A DNA stretch of 33,434 nt from Lachnospiraceae bacterium (GCA_021200475.1 JAJQGP010000059.1:1-33434), one strand, 5' to 3'. Counted from the stretch's first letter, positions 25,100 through 33,269 are shown. Made by a program: numbers and translations. The notes: generated from the letters alone by a model not told the origin.

Positions 25100-27580
25100 A
25101 TGCACAATATACTGAAGACGGTACGAAACCTGGTTATTCATGTTCTGGTTCTGCTGTTCGTATTTGTCGTGGCGGTGTATGTTTTTGCGCGGGTATTGAA
25201 CCAGGCGACACCAAATACGTCAGAGGCGATGGACAGCGCGACCTTTCCGCTGGTTTATATGCAGGACGATGGGGTCAGCTATAACTGTCTGCATGGATAT
25301 GCCCGCGAGATGGATGTGAACTATATCCGTGATACCGTGACAATCCTTGACGCGAGCCATGAACTCGATATTCTGATTGATCCGTTTGAATCGAATGTAG
25401 AAAGCCTTTCTTATGAGGTTCTGACGCTGGATGGGAGCGAGTCGCTGGAGAATACGAGTGTTCTGAATCTGACGGAGAATGATGATGGATGTCTGGAAGC
25501 AACCCTGACGATTCAGAATCAGATGCTGCTGAATCAGGAATATATTCTTAAAATTCAGGTTTCCGCCGGAGGAAGGGAGATTTATTTTTACACCCGGCTG
25601 CTTCTGGAGGATGGACTGCATCTGGATGAATATCTTGATTTTGTAACCGGGTTTTACACAAAATGCGTCAATAAGACCGATCAGGCTTCCCTGGGCGTCG
25701 TGGTGGAGCCGGACGATACGACGGGCACAAGCCAGACACTTGCCTCAATGGATATTCATGACACGGTTGACCAGCTGATGTGGGGGTCTCTCAATCCGCA
25801 GATTGCCTACAAGCCAACGCCGAGCCTGGTGGATATCAATGGCACGACGGCTTCGTTCGTGTTGAACTACCGGATATCCGCTGTAGATGACGAGGGCGTG
25901 ACGATTACGTATAATGTCCGCGAGTTTTACCGCCTGCGCTACACGGATACGCGCGTGTACCTGCTGGATTTTACGAGAACGACCGACCAGATTTTAAATA
26001 CGGACAGCACGGTTCTGGAATCCGGCGGCATTAACCTTGGCATCACGGACAGCGATGTGGAGTACGCGTTTGATGATGACAAAACGGTTGTGGCGTTTGT
26101 GCAGGAAAATGAGCTGTGGACGTATGTAATCAATGGCGGGAAGATGACGCGTGTGTTTGGCTTCCCGGAAGAGGACGACATGGATTACCGTGATTTTTAC
26201 GATCAGAATAACATCAAAATTCTGCGCGTGGATGGGAGCGGGGATGTCTGGTACGTTGTCTCCGGTTATATGAACCGGGGAGATCACGAGGGGGAAAACG
26301 GGATCGCGATTTATCATTACGAAGCTTCCTCTTCGACTTCGGAGGAGCTGCTGTTTGTGCGCACGATGGAGTCTTACGACAGTTTGAAGCTGGATATAGA
26401 CAATCTTGCGTATCTTACGGATGATGGCCAGGACTGCTATATTTTACTGGAAAATATTGTTTATCAGATTGATATGGCAACAGGGGAGTATGAGAGCATC
26501 ATTACCAATGTGAATACCGGCTGCTACGCCAGCTCAGAATCCAACCGGTATTTCAGCTGGCTTTCCGAGGGCGAGCGTTATGATTCTCAGACCCTCTGTA
26601 CGATTGACCTCGAGACTGGCGAAACCTGGGAGGTTTCCTGCAGCGACAGTGAGCGTATCCGCCCAGTCTGCTATATGGAAGAAAATCTGGTCTACGGGAT
26701 TGCCATGCTTTCGGATATTGACAGCTCCAGCGAAGGCTCCGAGGTATTCCCCATGTATATGCTTGTCATCACGAGCGGCAGTGGGGAGACGATAAAAAAA
26801 TATACGCCGGGCGGTTCTTATGTGACGGAAGTGACACAGTCAAACAGCCTGCTGACCCTCACTCGTGTAACAATTGAGGATGGAGAATATGTGGAAACGA
26901 CCTCGGATACGATTGTCAGCACAGATACGGAGGACCGTGTAGACTATGGCATTGCGACGCAGACCGATGATGTCAGACAGACGGAGATTCTGCTGCGCGT
27001 CGGAACTACGATCACAGATACGACCCCGCAGGTGGTGAATGGGAAATTTGCCTCAGAGAGCGGCGGTGTGACGGTAGAGATCTCGCCTAACATGGAAAAG
27101 GAAAAGCTTTATTACGTGTATGCGGGCGGCAGCCTCGACAGTGCATGGCCGACTGCGGTGGAGGCGATTCTCCGCGCGGACGACATGGTCGGTGTGGTGA
27201 TCAATGATGCCAAAGAATACGTCTGGGAGCGCGGAAACCAGCAGGACGAGGCCGCCATCAGTCTGGACAATATTCCGGACATCATTAAGACCGGTATTAT
27301 GGATATTGATGTGCTGGAAGCCAGCCTGCAAAAAGACGTAGTAGACCTGACGGGCTGTACGCTCGACCAGGTGCTCTATTTTGTCAGCGAAGGCAAAGCG
27401 GTCATAGCGGCTACCGAGACCGGCAGTGTGATCATCACCGGTTATGATGATTACGGGAACCTCATTTTGCTCAATCCGGGCGAGGAGGAGACCTATTACT
27501 ATGGGCCAAACGACAGCCTGGCATTGTTTGAAGCAGCCGGGAACCGGTTCATCTCTTACCTGAATACCGATCTGGAATGA
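25100..27580 (+). CDS. Large membrane-anchored extracellular protein, unknown function
   Basis: This 826-aa protein has a short basic start, one membrane helix (about 12-32) and an otherwise extracellular body. The central part (about 300-600) is built of repeated beta-strand units of the type VVAFVQENELWTYVINGGK and QDCYILLENIVYQIDMATG, suggesting a beta-propeller-like fold. The last 70 residues (LDQVLYFVSEGKAVIAA, then VIITGYDDYGNLILLNP) resemble the C-terminal half of a C39-like cysteine peptidase domain, but the usual His before the GYD segment is replaced by Val-Ile, so it should be inactive. AGGAG before the ATG supports the start. It has its own promoter and a strong terminator. The function is unknown; fold assignments are inferences from the sequence pattern. 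Confidence 0.8.
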   Translation: MHNILKTVRNLVIHVLVLLFVFVVAVYVFARVLNQATPNTSEAMDSATFPLVYMQDDGVSYNCLHGYAREMDVNYIRDTVTILDASHELDILIDPFESNVESLSYEVLTLDGSESLENTSVLNLTENDDGCLEATLTIQNQMLLNQEYILKIQVSAGGREIYFYTRLLLEDGLHLDEYLDFVTGFYTKCVNKTDQASLGVVVEPDDTTGTSQTLASMDIHDTVDQLMWGSLNPQIAYKPTPSLVDINGTTASFVLNYRISAVDDEGVTITYNVREFYRLRYTDTRVYLLDFTRTTDQILNTDSTVLESGGINLGITDSDVEYAFDDDKTVVAFVQENELWTYVINGGKMTRVFGFPEEDDMDYRDFYDQNNIKILRVDGSGDVWYVVSGYMNRGDHEGENGIAIYHYEASSSTSEELLFVRTMESYDSLKLDIDNLAYLTDDGQDCYILLENIVYQIDMATGEYESIITNVNTGCYASSESNRYFSWLSEGERYDSQTLCTIDLETGETWEVSCSDSERIRPVCYMEENLVYGIAMLSDIDSSSEGSEVFPMYMLVITSGSGETIKKYTPGGSYVTEVTQSNSLLTLTRVTIEDGEYVETTSDTIVSTDTEDRVDYGIATQTDDVRQTEILLRVGTTITDTTPQVVNGKFASESGGVTVEISPNMEKEKLYYVYAGGSLDSAWPTAVEAILRADDMVGVVINDAKEYVWERGNQQDEAAISLDNIPDIIKTGIMDIDVLEASLQKDVVDLTGCTLDQVLYFVSEGKAVIAATETGSVIITGYDDYGNLILLNPGEEETYYYGPNDSLALFEAAGNRFISYLNTDLE

Positions 27581-27618
27581 GGTGTGCGGTTCGGAAGCTT
27601 AAGACATGAGATACTTTG

Positions 27619-27666
27619 TAAAACAGCAGTCAAACCCCCGTGCGGGATTGGCTGCTGTTTTTTGAT
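27619..27666 (+). terminator. Rho-independent terminator
   Basis: AAACAGCAGTCAA (27620-27632) pairs with TTGGCTGCTGTTT (27648-27660) with a G-T pair, continued by CCC/GGG, then a T run. Confidence 0.9.
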
Positions 27667-28398
27667 CATCCCCCTTTTGTCGCTCGAATCATTATATGTG
27701 CAGAGCCGGATAAGGATGTGGCCGCCCGGGAAAGAAAAATGACATGTAATTGCCAAAATTATCAGAAAACAAATGAAAAGGTCAGATAACAAAAACGTCA
27801 CAAATTGTCATGTGACGCGAAAAACGAAAAAAATGTAAGTAAACCTGCACAAAATCTGTGGCGGGAAGTAGGGCAATAATCGAAGAAATCCAAAAGTTAT
27901 CCCAAATTTATTCACACGTCAGTGGATAAAAAAACGCGCCAAAATGGACTTATACACTAAGTTATCCACATTATCCACATTTTGGGTGGGGAAATAAGTT
28001 GGTTTACATATTTTTTTTCGAGAACGTTCGTTTTGTGGATTCTGATAAAACGAAAAATTCCGTCGGACTTTGTCGAAAAAAGGTTGACAGATGAGAAGTC
28101 AGTATTCCAATGACAAAATCAGAAAATTCAGAACTTTCTGTAAAGAAAAGGGAAGAAGGTTTTCCATGTACGGTCATCCTGAGGGCGGAAGGGAACACGC
28201 GGCGCAAGGCGGGGATGCGGGTATTATGGAGGGATGCGGCCGGGCGGGAATGGAAGGTCAGCGGTAATATTATGGAAAAGTTGAAGGAAAGAAAATAAGA
28301 GATATGCTACTTTTATTTTACAGGATTGTGTGTTAGAATCAAAACGGAAACATTGGGACAGGCATTTTCTTGCAGACAGGAAAAGGAGAAGTAAGATT
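27667..28398. other. Long AT-rich non-coding region
   Basis: About 730 bp without a convincing gene. It holds the DnaA-box cluster at 27897-28042, an AT-rich run (TTTACATATTTTTTTT, ending near 28018) and repeated GTCATGTGAC/GACATGT-like words at 27740-27820. A possible 62-codon frame at 28110-28298 lacks a ribosome binding site and was not accepted. Confidence 0.7.
27897..28042. other. Cluster of seven DnaA-box-like sites
   Basis: Two perfect boxes TTATCCACA stand end to end at 27962-27970 and 27971-27979. Near matches are TTATCCCAA (27897-27905), TTATTCACA (27908-27916), TTATCCACT on the minus strand (27921-27929), TTATACACT (27950-27958) and GAATCCACA on the minus strand (28034-28042). An AT-rich stretch lies between the last two. 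This arrangement is origin-like or DnaA-titrating. dnaA is not in the window. Confidence 0.65.
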
Positions 28399-30381
28399 AT
28401 GAAAAGGAGAAACTTATGCAAAAAGGCAGCGGTTCTGGCTATGGTGCTGGGATTCGCCATGGCGGCAGCGCCTGCCGCGGGTGCGGCGGATGATACGGCT
28501 GCCGCAGCGGCGACGTCCACCACACTGCTGGAAGCTTCGCAGGCTCTGGATGCAGCACAGACGACGATGGAAGCGGCTTCAGCGGCTCTTGCGGAAGCGA
28601 AGGAAACGATGGAGGCGTCCAGTATCACGCTGACAAGTACCGCAAGCGCGGTAACAGAGGCGGAAGAGGCCTTGATCGAGGCGGCAAGCAAGCTGGCGAC
28701 ATCCACTGGCACGACGGCTCTGGAGACGGCGACTGTGGCGCTTACGGAGGCAGCAGCGAATCTGTCGACGGCAAAGGCAGACCTCTCAAGCTCAGAGGCA
28801 GCGGTGACGACCTGGAGCGCGGCACTGACTACGGCGAAAGCCTCTCTGAGTCAGGCGGAAGCGGCGCAGGAAGCGGCGCAGGAGGAATATGACGCGGCGA
28901 ATGTCTCAGAGGAGGCGATCGAGGCGGCGAAGGCTGCTGTGGCTGCAGCGCAGACGGCGTACGATGAGGCGGATGCGGCAAATACGACGGCGGCAGCGGC
29001 ATATGAGAAGGCACATGCGGAAGCACAGGATGCGAAGAATGCATACATTTCCGCAAATGATGCTTATCAGGGAGCAATCACGGAGAATGATAAAGCAGCT
29101 GCAGCTCTTCTGAAAGCGGAAGAGACCCTGACAGCAGCTGAAGAGGCTAAGGAGAAGCTGAGTGAGACAGATGCCGGCTACGCAGCCGCGGCAGCAGCAG
29201 TGGAAGCGGCGCAGGCGGAATATGACGAGGCGGTCACAGCGGCTGCGGCGGCTGAGACGGCGAAGGAGGAAGCGTATAACTATGCAGTTTCTGTTGCGGC
29301 TGTAGCGGAGCAGGCGGTGAAAGAATCAGACGCTGCGGAAGAGACGGCAAACCAGGCGAAGGAGACTCTGGCGGAAACGAAGGTGCTTCTGGACTCCGCG
29401 GAGGAGACTTATAACACACTGGTGGCTCTTGCGGCGGCGCTCGAAGATGCGACGACTCAGGTGACAGCTGCGGAGACAGCAGTGAGCAACGCGACCACAC
29501 TGTACAATGCGGCGACCGCATCGCTGCAGGTGGCACAGACCGATTATAATACTGCTGTGACCGCCTACAATACGGCCATTTCTGCTTACGCAGCTGCTTA
29601 TAATGCGGCGACGGCGGAGGATCTCTCCGAGGCTGACCAGGCGAATGCGTCTACGGTGAGCGCGGCCCAGACTGCGCTGACAGAAGCGTATGACGCGTAT
29701 AATGAAGCGATAGAAGCATATAATACAGCTGTGGCGGCTCTTGAGGAAGCAGAAGACGCGTATGATGCCGCAGAGAAGGCTCTGGAGGAGGCACAGGCCG
29801 TTTATGATGAGATCAATGCGGACAGCATGGATACGGAAAATGGCCTTGGCCTTGGTGGCGACGGGATCTGGTATTACTATAAGAACGGCAAAATCGATAC
29901 CTCCTTCAGTGGAATTGCGAAGTATAATGGGAATTATTTCTTTGTGGCGAACGGTGTGCTCTGCAGCGACGCAAACGGACTGAATCTCTACAATGGAACC
30001 TGGTATTTCCTGACATTCGGGCGGGTTCAGACAGAGTGGACTGGTCCGGCACTGTATGACGGAGAGTGGTTCTATATCGTCGACGGTATTCTGGATACGA
30101 CAAAGACCGGTCTTGTGGTCGAATACGATGGAGCTACCTTCCTTGCCTCGGCGGGGCATCTTCTTACCAGCTATAATGGACTGTGGCTGAATGATACGAG
30201 CATTGGCGGCGACGGCAAATGGTATTTCCTTGCCTCCGGACAGGTGCAGGAAGTCTCTCAGGTGGTCCTGTATGACGGCGCGTTCTTTGTGGTAGAAAAA
30301 GGTGTCCTGAATACGAGCTATAATGGAACGATTGTATATGATAATGCTACGTTTAAAGTTGTGAACGGACAGTTATACTGA
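28399..30381 (+). CDS. Secreted Ala-rich coiled-coil protein with C-terminal wall-binding-type repeats
   Basis: This 660-aa surface protein begins with a clear signal peptide (MKRRNLCKKA, a hydrophobic core, and APAAGAA before the likely cleavage site). Residues about 30-460 are a long helical, Ala/Glu/Thr-rich region with units such as AAAAYEKAHAEAQDAKNAY, expected to form an extended coiled coil. The last 180 residues contain about eight Tyr/Trp/Gly-rich repeats (GIWYYYKNGKIDTSFSG, GTWYFLTFGRVQTEWTG, GEWFYIVDGILDTTKTG), of the choline-binding or cell-wall-binding repeat type. It probably forms a stalk held to the wall. AAAGGAG before ATG at 28399 supports this start over an upstream in-frame one. 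The long Ala-rich run is strongly biased to GCG/GCA codons. Ligand and role are unknown. Confidence 0.85.
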   Translation: MKRRNLCKKAAVLAMVLGFAMAAAPAAGAADDTAAAAATSTTLLEASQALDAAQTTMEAASAALAEAKETMEASSITLTSTASAVTEAEEALIEAASKLATSTGTTALETATVALTEAAANLSTAKADLSSSEAAVTTWSAALTTAKASLSQAEAAQEAAQEEYDAANVSEEAIEAAKAAVAAAQTAYDEADAANTTAAAAYEKAHAEAQDAKNAYISANDAYQGAITENDKAAAALLKAEETLTAAEEAKEKLSETDAGYAAAAAAVEAAQAEYDEAVTAAAAAETAKEEAYNYAVSVAAVAEQAVKESDAAEETANQAKETLAETKVLLDSAEETYNTLVALAAALEDATTQVTAAETAVSNATTLYNAATASLQVAQTDYNTAVTAYNTAISAYAAAYNAATAEDLSEADQANASTVSAAQTALTEAYDAYNEAIEAYNTAVAALEEAEDAYDAAEKALEEAQAVYDEINADSMDTENGLGLGGDGIWYYYKNGKIDTSFSGIAKYNGNYFFVANGVLCSDANGLNLYNGTWYFLTFGRVQTEWTGPALYDGEWFYIVDGILDTTKTGLVVEYDGATFLASAGHLLTSYNGLWLNDTSIGGDGKWYFLASGQVQEVSQVVLYDGAFFVVEKGVLNTSYNGTIVYDNATFKVVNGQLY

Positions 30382-30413
30382 TGGATGGGGCAGATCGTCT
30401 GGTGTGAATGCAC

Positions 30414-30436
30414 AGAAAACGATGTGACCGTTTTCT
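30414..30436 (+). terminator. Small hairpin before the main terminator
   Basis: AGAAAACG (30414-30421) pairs with CGTTTTCT (30429-30436), followed by TT only. It may be an auxiliary terminator. Confidence 0.5.
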
Positions 30437-30452
30437 TTCCGATCCGACATGT

Positions 30453-30492
30453 GGCCTGTGGGTACCCTGACCAATACTCACAGGCCTTTTTT
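30453..30492 (+). terminator. Rho-independent terminator of the surface protein gene
   Basis: GGCCTGTG (30453-30460) pairs with CACAGGCC (30479-30486), then TTTTTT. The loop contains ACCCTGACCA, the reverse complement of TGGTCAGGGT found in repeat copies A, B and C. Confidence 0.85.
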
Positions 30493-30529
30493 GCGGGCGT
30501 TTTCCTGTTTTTATAACCCCCGGTGGGGC

Positions 30530-30558
30530 TTGTGTCAGATTTCAAATTGATATATACT
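30530..30558 (+). promoter_or_regulatory. Promoter of the methyltransferase gene
   Basis: TTGTGT (30530-30535), 17-bp spacer, TATACT (30553-30558). Confidence 0.7.
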
Positions 30559-30593
30559 GTTGCCCAGATTATAACAGGAACAGGAGCAATGCT

Positions 30594-31370
30594 ATGAATG
30601 CGACAGCGCGAAAAGAGAATCCGTCCATGCTTTGGGAGATAGAAGAATACTGGACAAAGCGTGCGAAAAGCTATTCTGAGGAAGTGCGCTTCGAAATGGA
30701 GCATGAAAACGAGCGCCGCTGGATGGAAGTGCTGCGACGGTATTTAAAAGGAATTCCGGGGAAGCGGGTGTTAGACATAGGAACAGGTCCGGGTTTTTTC
30801 GCGATTGGCCTGACAAAGCGCGGATATCAGGTAACCGCGGTCGACTATACCTGGAAAATGCTGGAAGAAGCGAAGAAAAACGCGGGAGCTCTCGCGGATA
30901 AGATTGGCTTTTGGCAGATGGATGCCCAGAATCTGGACTTTGAGGACGCAAGCTTTGACGCAATCGTTACCAGAAATCTGACATGGAATCTGGAACGTCC
31001 GGGAGACGCTTACCGGGAATGACACCGGGTTTTGAAAAAGGGCGGAGTGCTGCTGAACTTTGACGCGGGATGGTACAACTACCTTTTTGATGACGCGAAG
31101 GCCATTTCCTTCGAAGAGGATCGGAAGCGTGTGAAAGACGCTCAGTTAAAGGATTTTGAAGCCTACTCAGAGAGCGATAAGATGGAAGATATTTCCCGCA
31201 GGCTCATTTTAAGCCGCTGCAAACGGCCGGAGACGGATATTGAGCTGCTTCGCCGTGCCGGATTCCGGCTGATCTACACAGATGAGGAAATCGGAGAAAA
31301 AGTCTGGGACGAGACTGAAAAAATGAATTATGGCTCCAGGCCGATGTTTATGCTGCGGGGAGTAAAGTGA
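30594..31370 (+). pseudogene. Class I SAM-dependent methyltransferase interrupted by one TGA codon
   Basis: The gene starts at 30594 with AGGAG upstream and encodes a Rossmann-fold methyltransferase: the SAM-binding motif VLDIGTGPGFFAIGL, then VTAVDYTWKMLEEAK and FWQMDAQNLDFEDASFDAIVTRNLTWN. After AYRE there is a TGA at 31020-31022, but the same frame continues as HRVLKKGGVLLNFDAGWY and on to a normal end at 31370. In related enzymes this place commonly reads YREWHRVLKPGG, so the TGA stands for TGG (Trp). The intact version would be 258 aa. TGA is a normal stop codon elsewhere in the window. It is therefore a recent nonsense mutation, a sequencing error or, less likely, a read-through site. 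Substrate unknown. Confidence 0.88.
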
Positions 31371-31371
31371 G

Positions 31372-31596
31372 AGGCATGCGCCTCCGATATGCATGGTTAT
31401 CGAAAACAGTGCTTTCCGTGCGCGATCAGAGGCTCGAACCCTGGACATGGACGAAAAAAGCCGCGAAATGGAGGGATTCGCACATCGCATGTCATCAAGC
31501 CCGCAAGGGATTGATGACGCAGGCCGAGCATTGCGAAGCAATTTTTCATGCGAGGCTCACCTGCAGCGTGGTGTAATCAAAGATGTAATCAAAGAT
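31372..31596. repeat. Hairpin-rich non-coding block, possibly an inserted repeat
   Basis: It begins with GAGGC ATGC GCCTC (31372-31385). A hairpin with a GCAA tetraloop, TCATCAAGCCC / GGGATTGATGA, spans about 31490-31515, and ATTGC GAA GCAAT lies near 31529-31541. On the minus strand two short tRNA T-arm-like words occur (GGGTTCGAG and GCGAATCCC) without any tRNA body. Two exact tandem copies of GTAATCAAAGAT close it (31573-31584, 31585-31596). No real gene was recognised inside. Confidence 0.5.
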
Positions 31597-31601
31597 GCAG
31601 G

Positions 31602-31645
31602 AAAGGCCAGACGGGAAACTGTCTGGCCTTTGGCATTTTTGTTTT
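31602..31645 (+). terminator. Rho-independent terminator
   Basis: AAAGGCCAGAC (31602-31612) pairs perfectly with GTCTGGCCTTT (31621-31631). GGCATTTTTG and a second T-rich run follow. Confidence 0.85.
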
Positions 31646-31674
31646 CTTTTTTAGCGAAGCTTCAACTCCCCCTC

Positions 31675-31713
31675 TTGCTTTTATCGATGAAGAAGTATAT
31701 ACTTTGTATATAC
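31675..31713 (+). promoter_or_regulatory. Promoter and operator of mazEF
   Basis: TTGCTT (31675-31680), 17-bp spacer, TATACT (31698-31703). Two copies of the self-complementary word GTATATAC (31695-31702 and 31706-31713) with a TTT centre cover the -10 box, a likely autoregulatory site for the MazE/MazF complex. Confidence 0.75.
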
Positions 31714-31797
31714 GAAACGCTTGATGATCACAGTTGTGAAGAGAAAACGGTACAGAACGATCTGTTTTTTTCTGACGTGGAAAGGAGAAGGAAGCAT

Positions 31798-32040
31798 ATG
31801 GTAGCACAGGTAAAAGCATGGGGGAACAGCCAGGGAATCCGTCTGTCGAAAGAATTACTGGATTCGCTGGGGATTCGCTTAAATGAATATCTCGATGTCA
31901 AAGTGGTAAATGGAGAAATCGTACTGTCTAAGACATTCCGACATAAGACTCTGGAAGAGCGGGCGGCTGAATTTGGCGGTAAAATTGGCCCTTACGAGGA
32001 AATGTCATGGGGAGAGCCGACCGGAAGGGAGATGTGGTGA
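31798..32040 (+). CDS. mazE: MazE-type AbrB-fold antitoxin
   Basis: This 80-aa protein starts MVAQVKAWGNSQGIRLSKEL, the swapped-hairpin AbrB/MazE DNA-binding domain, with an acidic Trp-containing tail (PYEEMSWGEPTGREMW) that would bind and block the toxin. GGAGAAGGA before the ATG at 31798 sets the start. The frame stays open far upstream, but that part runs through a terminator and promoter and is not translated sensibly. It overlaps no other gene; mazF begins 4 bases after its stop. It is probably autoregulated through the palindrome at 31695-31713. Confidence 0.88.
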   Translation: MVAQVKAWGNSQGIRLSKELLDSLGIRLNEYLDVKVVNGEIVLSKTFRHKTLEERAAEFGGKIGPYEEMSWGEPTGREMW

Positions 32041-32043
32041 TAT

Positions 32044-32385
32044 ATGTTTACAATTTCGCAGGGAGACATTTTAAAAGTCGAAAAGCTCTCTTTTCCTGTT
32101 CTTGTTGCCAGTAAAGATTTTTTTAACCGTTCGGAACAGATCATTGCCTGCCCAATTCAAGAACGGGCCATAGATGATCCGCTTCATATTCCTGTTGCCT
32201 GGAACGATACGGAAGGGATTGTCCTGTGTGAACAGCTAAAATTGTTAGATCTGCGAATTCGTGGTTATAAGAAGATTGGGGAGCTGAAAATAGAGAGAAT
32301 CATGGACATTACAGATGCTATTCAGAGTATTTTTGACTATTATCCTTATACTGGGCAGGGTACCCCAAAAAGGAATATAGGTTGA
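32044..32385 (+). CDS. mazF: MazF/PemK-type toxin endoribonuclease
   Basis: This 113-aa protein has the PemK/MazF start MFTISQGDILKVEKLSFPVLV followed by the conserved strand IIACPIQERAIDDPLHIPV and the core GIVLCEQLKLLDLRIRGYKKIG, in which related toxins carry the motif xxxQxRxxD; here it reads LCEQLKLLDLR. MazF enzymes cut mRNA at short sequence motifs. The gene is translationally coupled to mazE, with a 3-bp gap. The C-terminal tail (TPKRNIG) is short. It appears complete and probably functional. No clear terminator follows. Confidence 0.82.
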   Translation: MFTISQGDILKVEKLSFPVLVASKDFFNRSEQIIACPIQERAIDDPLHIPVAWNDTEGIVLCEQLKLLDLRIRGYKKIGELKIERIMDITDAIQSIFDYYPYTGQGTPKRNIG

Positions 32386-32445
32386 ACTGCATTTTAGTTT
32401 GTGTTATAGTTTGAGCGTGATAATAGAAGGTATAAAGCTACGGGT

Positions 32446-32973
32446 GTGGAGGTGCAACTATATTCAGGATACGAGACAAGAACAGAGTCTCCCAGGGTTG
32501 CAAGAGAGGATTTACGTTATTGGTATGATGGCTACCATACTCTTTCATCAAAACGTATTTACAATCCTCGTTCTGTAGTTGAAGCTTTGGACCGAAATTC
32601 TATTCAGAGCTACTGGACGAGAACGGGGCCCTATTCCGAGATATCTACGTATATAGTAAATGACATGGATGATGTAAAGAAAGATGTAGCTCTTATGGTG
32701 GCTGGAGAAGCGGTGAAGGTCAGCGTAGAGGAGTTTGCGGCAACATCGATGAATTTGAACACACGCAATGAAATTCTGTCAGCGATGGTAGTATATGGTT
32801 TCCTGGATTATGAGGAAGGAAAAGTGCGTATCCCGAACAAAGAACTGATGGATGAATTGGAAAAGACAATTCGAGAGCGGGAAGGACTTGGTTATATCCA
32901 CAGGCTCGCAATTGAGTCTGAACGTATGCTGCGAGCGACATTACAGTGCGATACAAATACTGCGGAAGCATAG
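32446..32973 (+). pseudogene. Internal fragment of an AAA-ATPase-like (DUF1703/PD-(D/E)XK) protein
   Basis: This 175-aa reading frame carries the middle part of a large family common in gut anaerobes: LRYWYDGYHTLSSKRIYNPRS, then YWTRTGPYSEI, EFAATSMNLNTRNEILSAMV and LGYIHRLAIESERMLRATL. The N-terminal ATPase with Walker motifs is missing, and so is the C-terminal nuclease-like domain that normally follows the last motif. Both ends are therefore truncated. A GTG start at 32446 with GGTGTGGAG before it is possible but unlikely to give a functional protein. It lies between two toxin-antitoxin operons, a common place for gene debris. Confidence 0.8.
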
Positions 32974-32977
32974 AAAA

Positions 32978-33020
32978 ATCGTACGATGCTATTGACTAAA
33001 TCGTCCGATTCTGCTATGCT
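32978..33020 (+). promoter_or_regulatory. Promoter and paired operators of the Phd/PIN operon
   Basis: TTGACT (32992-32997), 17-bp spacer, TATGCT (33015-33020). The perfect palindrome ATCGTACGAT (32978-32987) and the near-copy ATCGTCCGAT (33000-33009) are spaced 22 bp apart, two helix turns, on either side of the -35 box. Confidence 0.8.
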
Positions 33021-33053
33021 GATATTAGAAATAAACAGGAAGGAGGCTTTCAT

Positions 33054-33269
33054 ATGTCTATCACTGCTACAGAACTGAAATCAAACCTTAGCAGGTATTT
33101 GCTTTTGGCTGCGACAGAAGATGTGTTTATTACTCGTAACGGGAAAACAATCGCAAAGCTGACATCACCGTATCAGAATAAGCTTGATATTGTAGACTCC
33201 CTTTATGGCAGCATTCCGTCGGATATTACCCTGGAGGAAGCTCGTGAAGAAAGGCTGGACAAAATATGA
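33054..33269 (+). CDS. Phd/YefM-family antitoxin
   Basis: This 71-aa protein starts MSITATELKSNLSRYLLLAA and continues VFITRNGKTIAKLTSPYQ, the Phd/YefM DNA-binding fold. Its acidic C-terminus (DITLEEAREERLDKI) would wrap the partner toxin. AAGGAGG before the ATG gives a strong start. Its stop codon overlaps the start of the PIN gene as ATGA, so the two are translationally coupled. The paired palindromes at 32978-33009 are the likely sites for its autoregulation. Confidence 0.9.
   Translation: MSITATELKSNLSRYLLLAATEDVFITRNGKTIAKLTSPYQNKLDIVDSLYGSIPSDITLEEAREERLDKI

Noticed and set aside
28110-28298. A 62-codon frame in the gap after the DnaA-box cluster.
   Set aside because: No ribosome binding site and no recognisable product; retained only as a remark.
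31020-31022. Selenocysteine at the methyltransferase TGA.
   Set aside because: Relatives carry Trp here, no SECIS-like hairpin was seen directly after it, and the position is not a catalytic Cys.
31420-31490. A tRNA gene on the minus strand suggested by GGGTTCGAG and GCGAATCCC.
   Set aside because: Only T-arm-like words are present; no anticodon arm, D arm or acceptor stem can be built.
31393-31797. An in-frame N-terminal extension of mazE through the hairpin block.
   Set aside because: It would cross a strong terminator and the mazEF promoter, and mazE has a good ribosome binding site at its short start.
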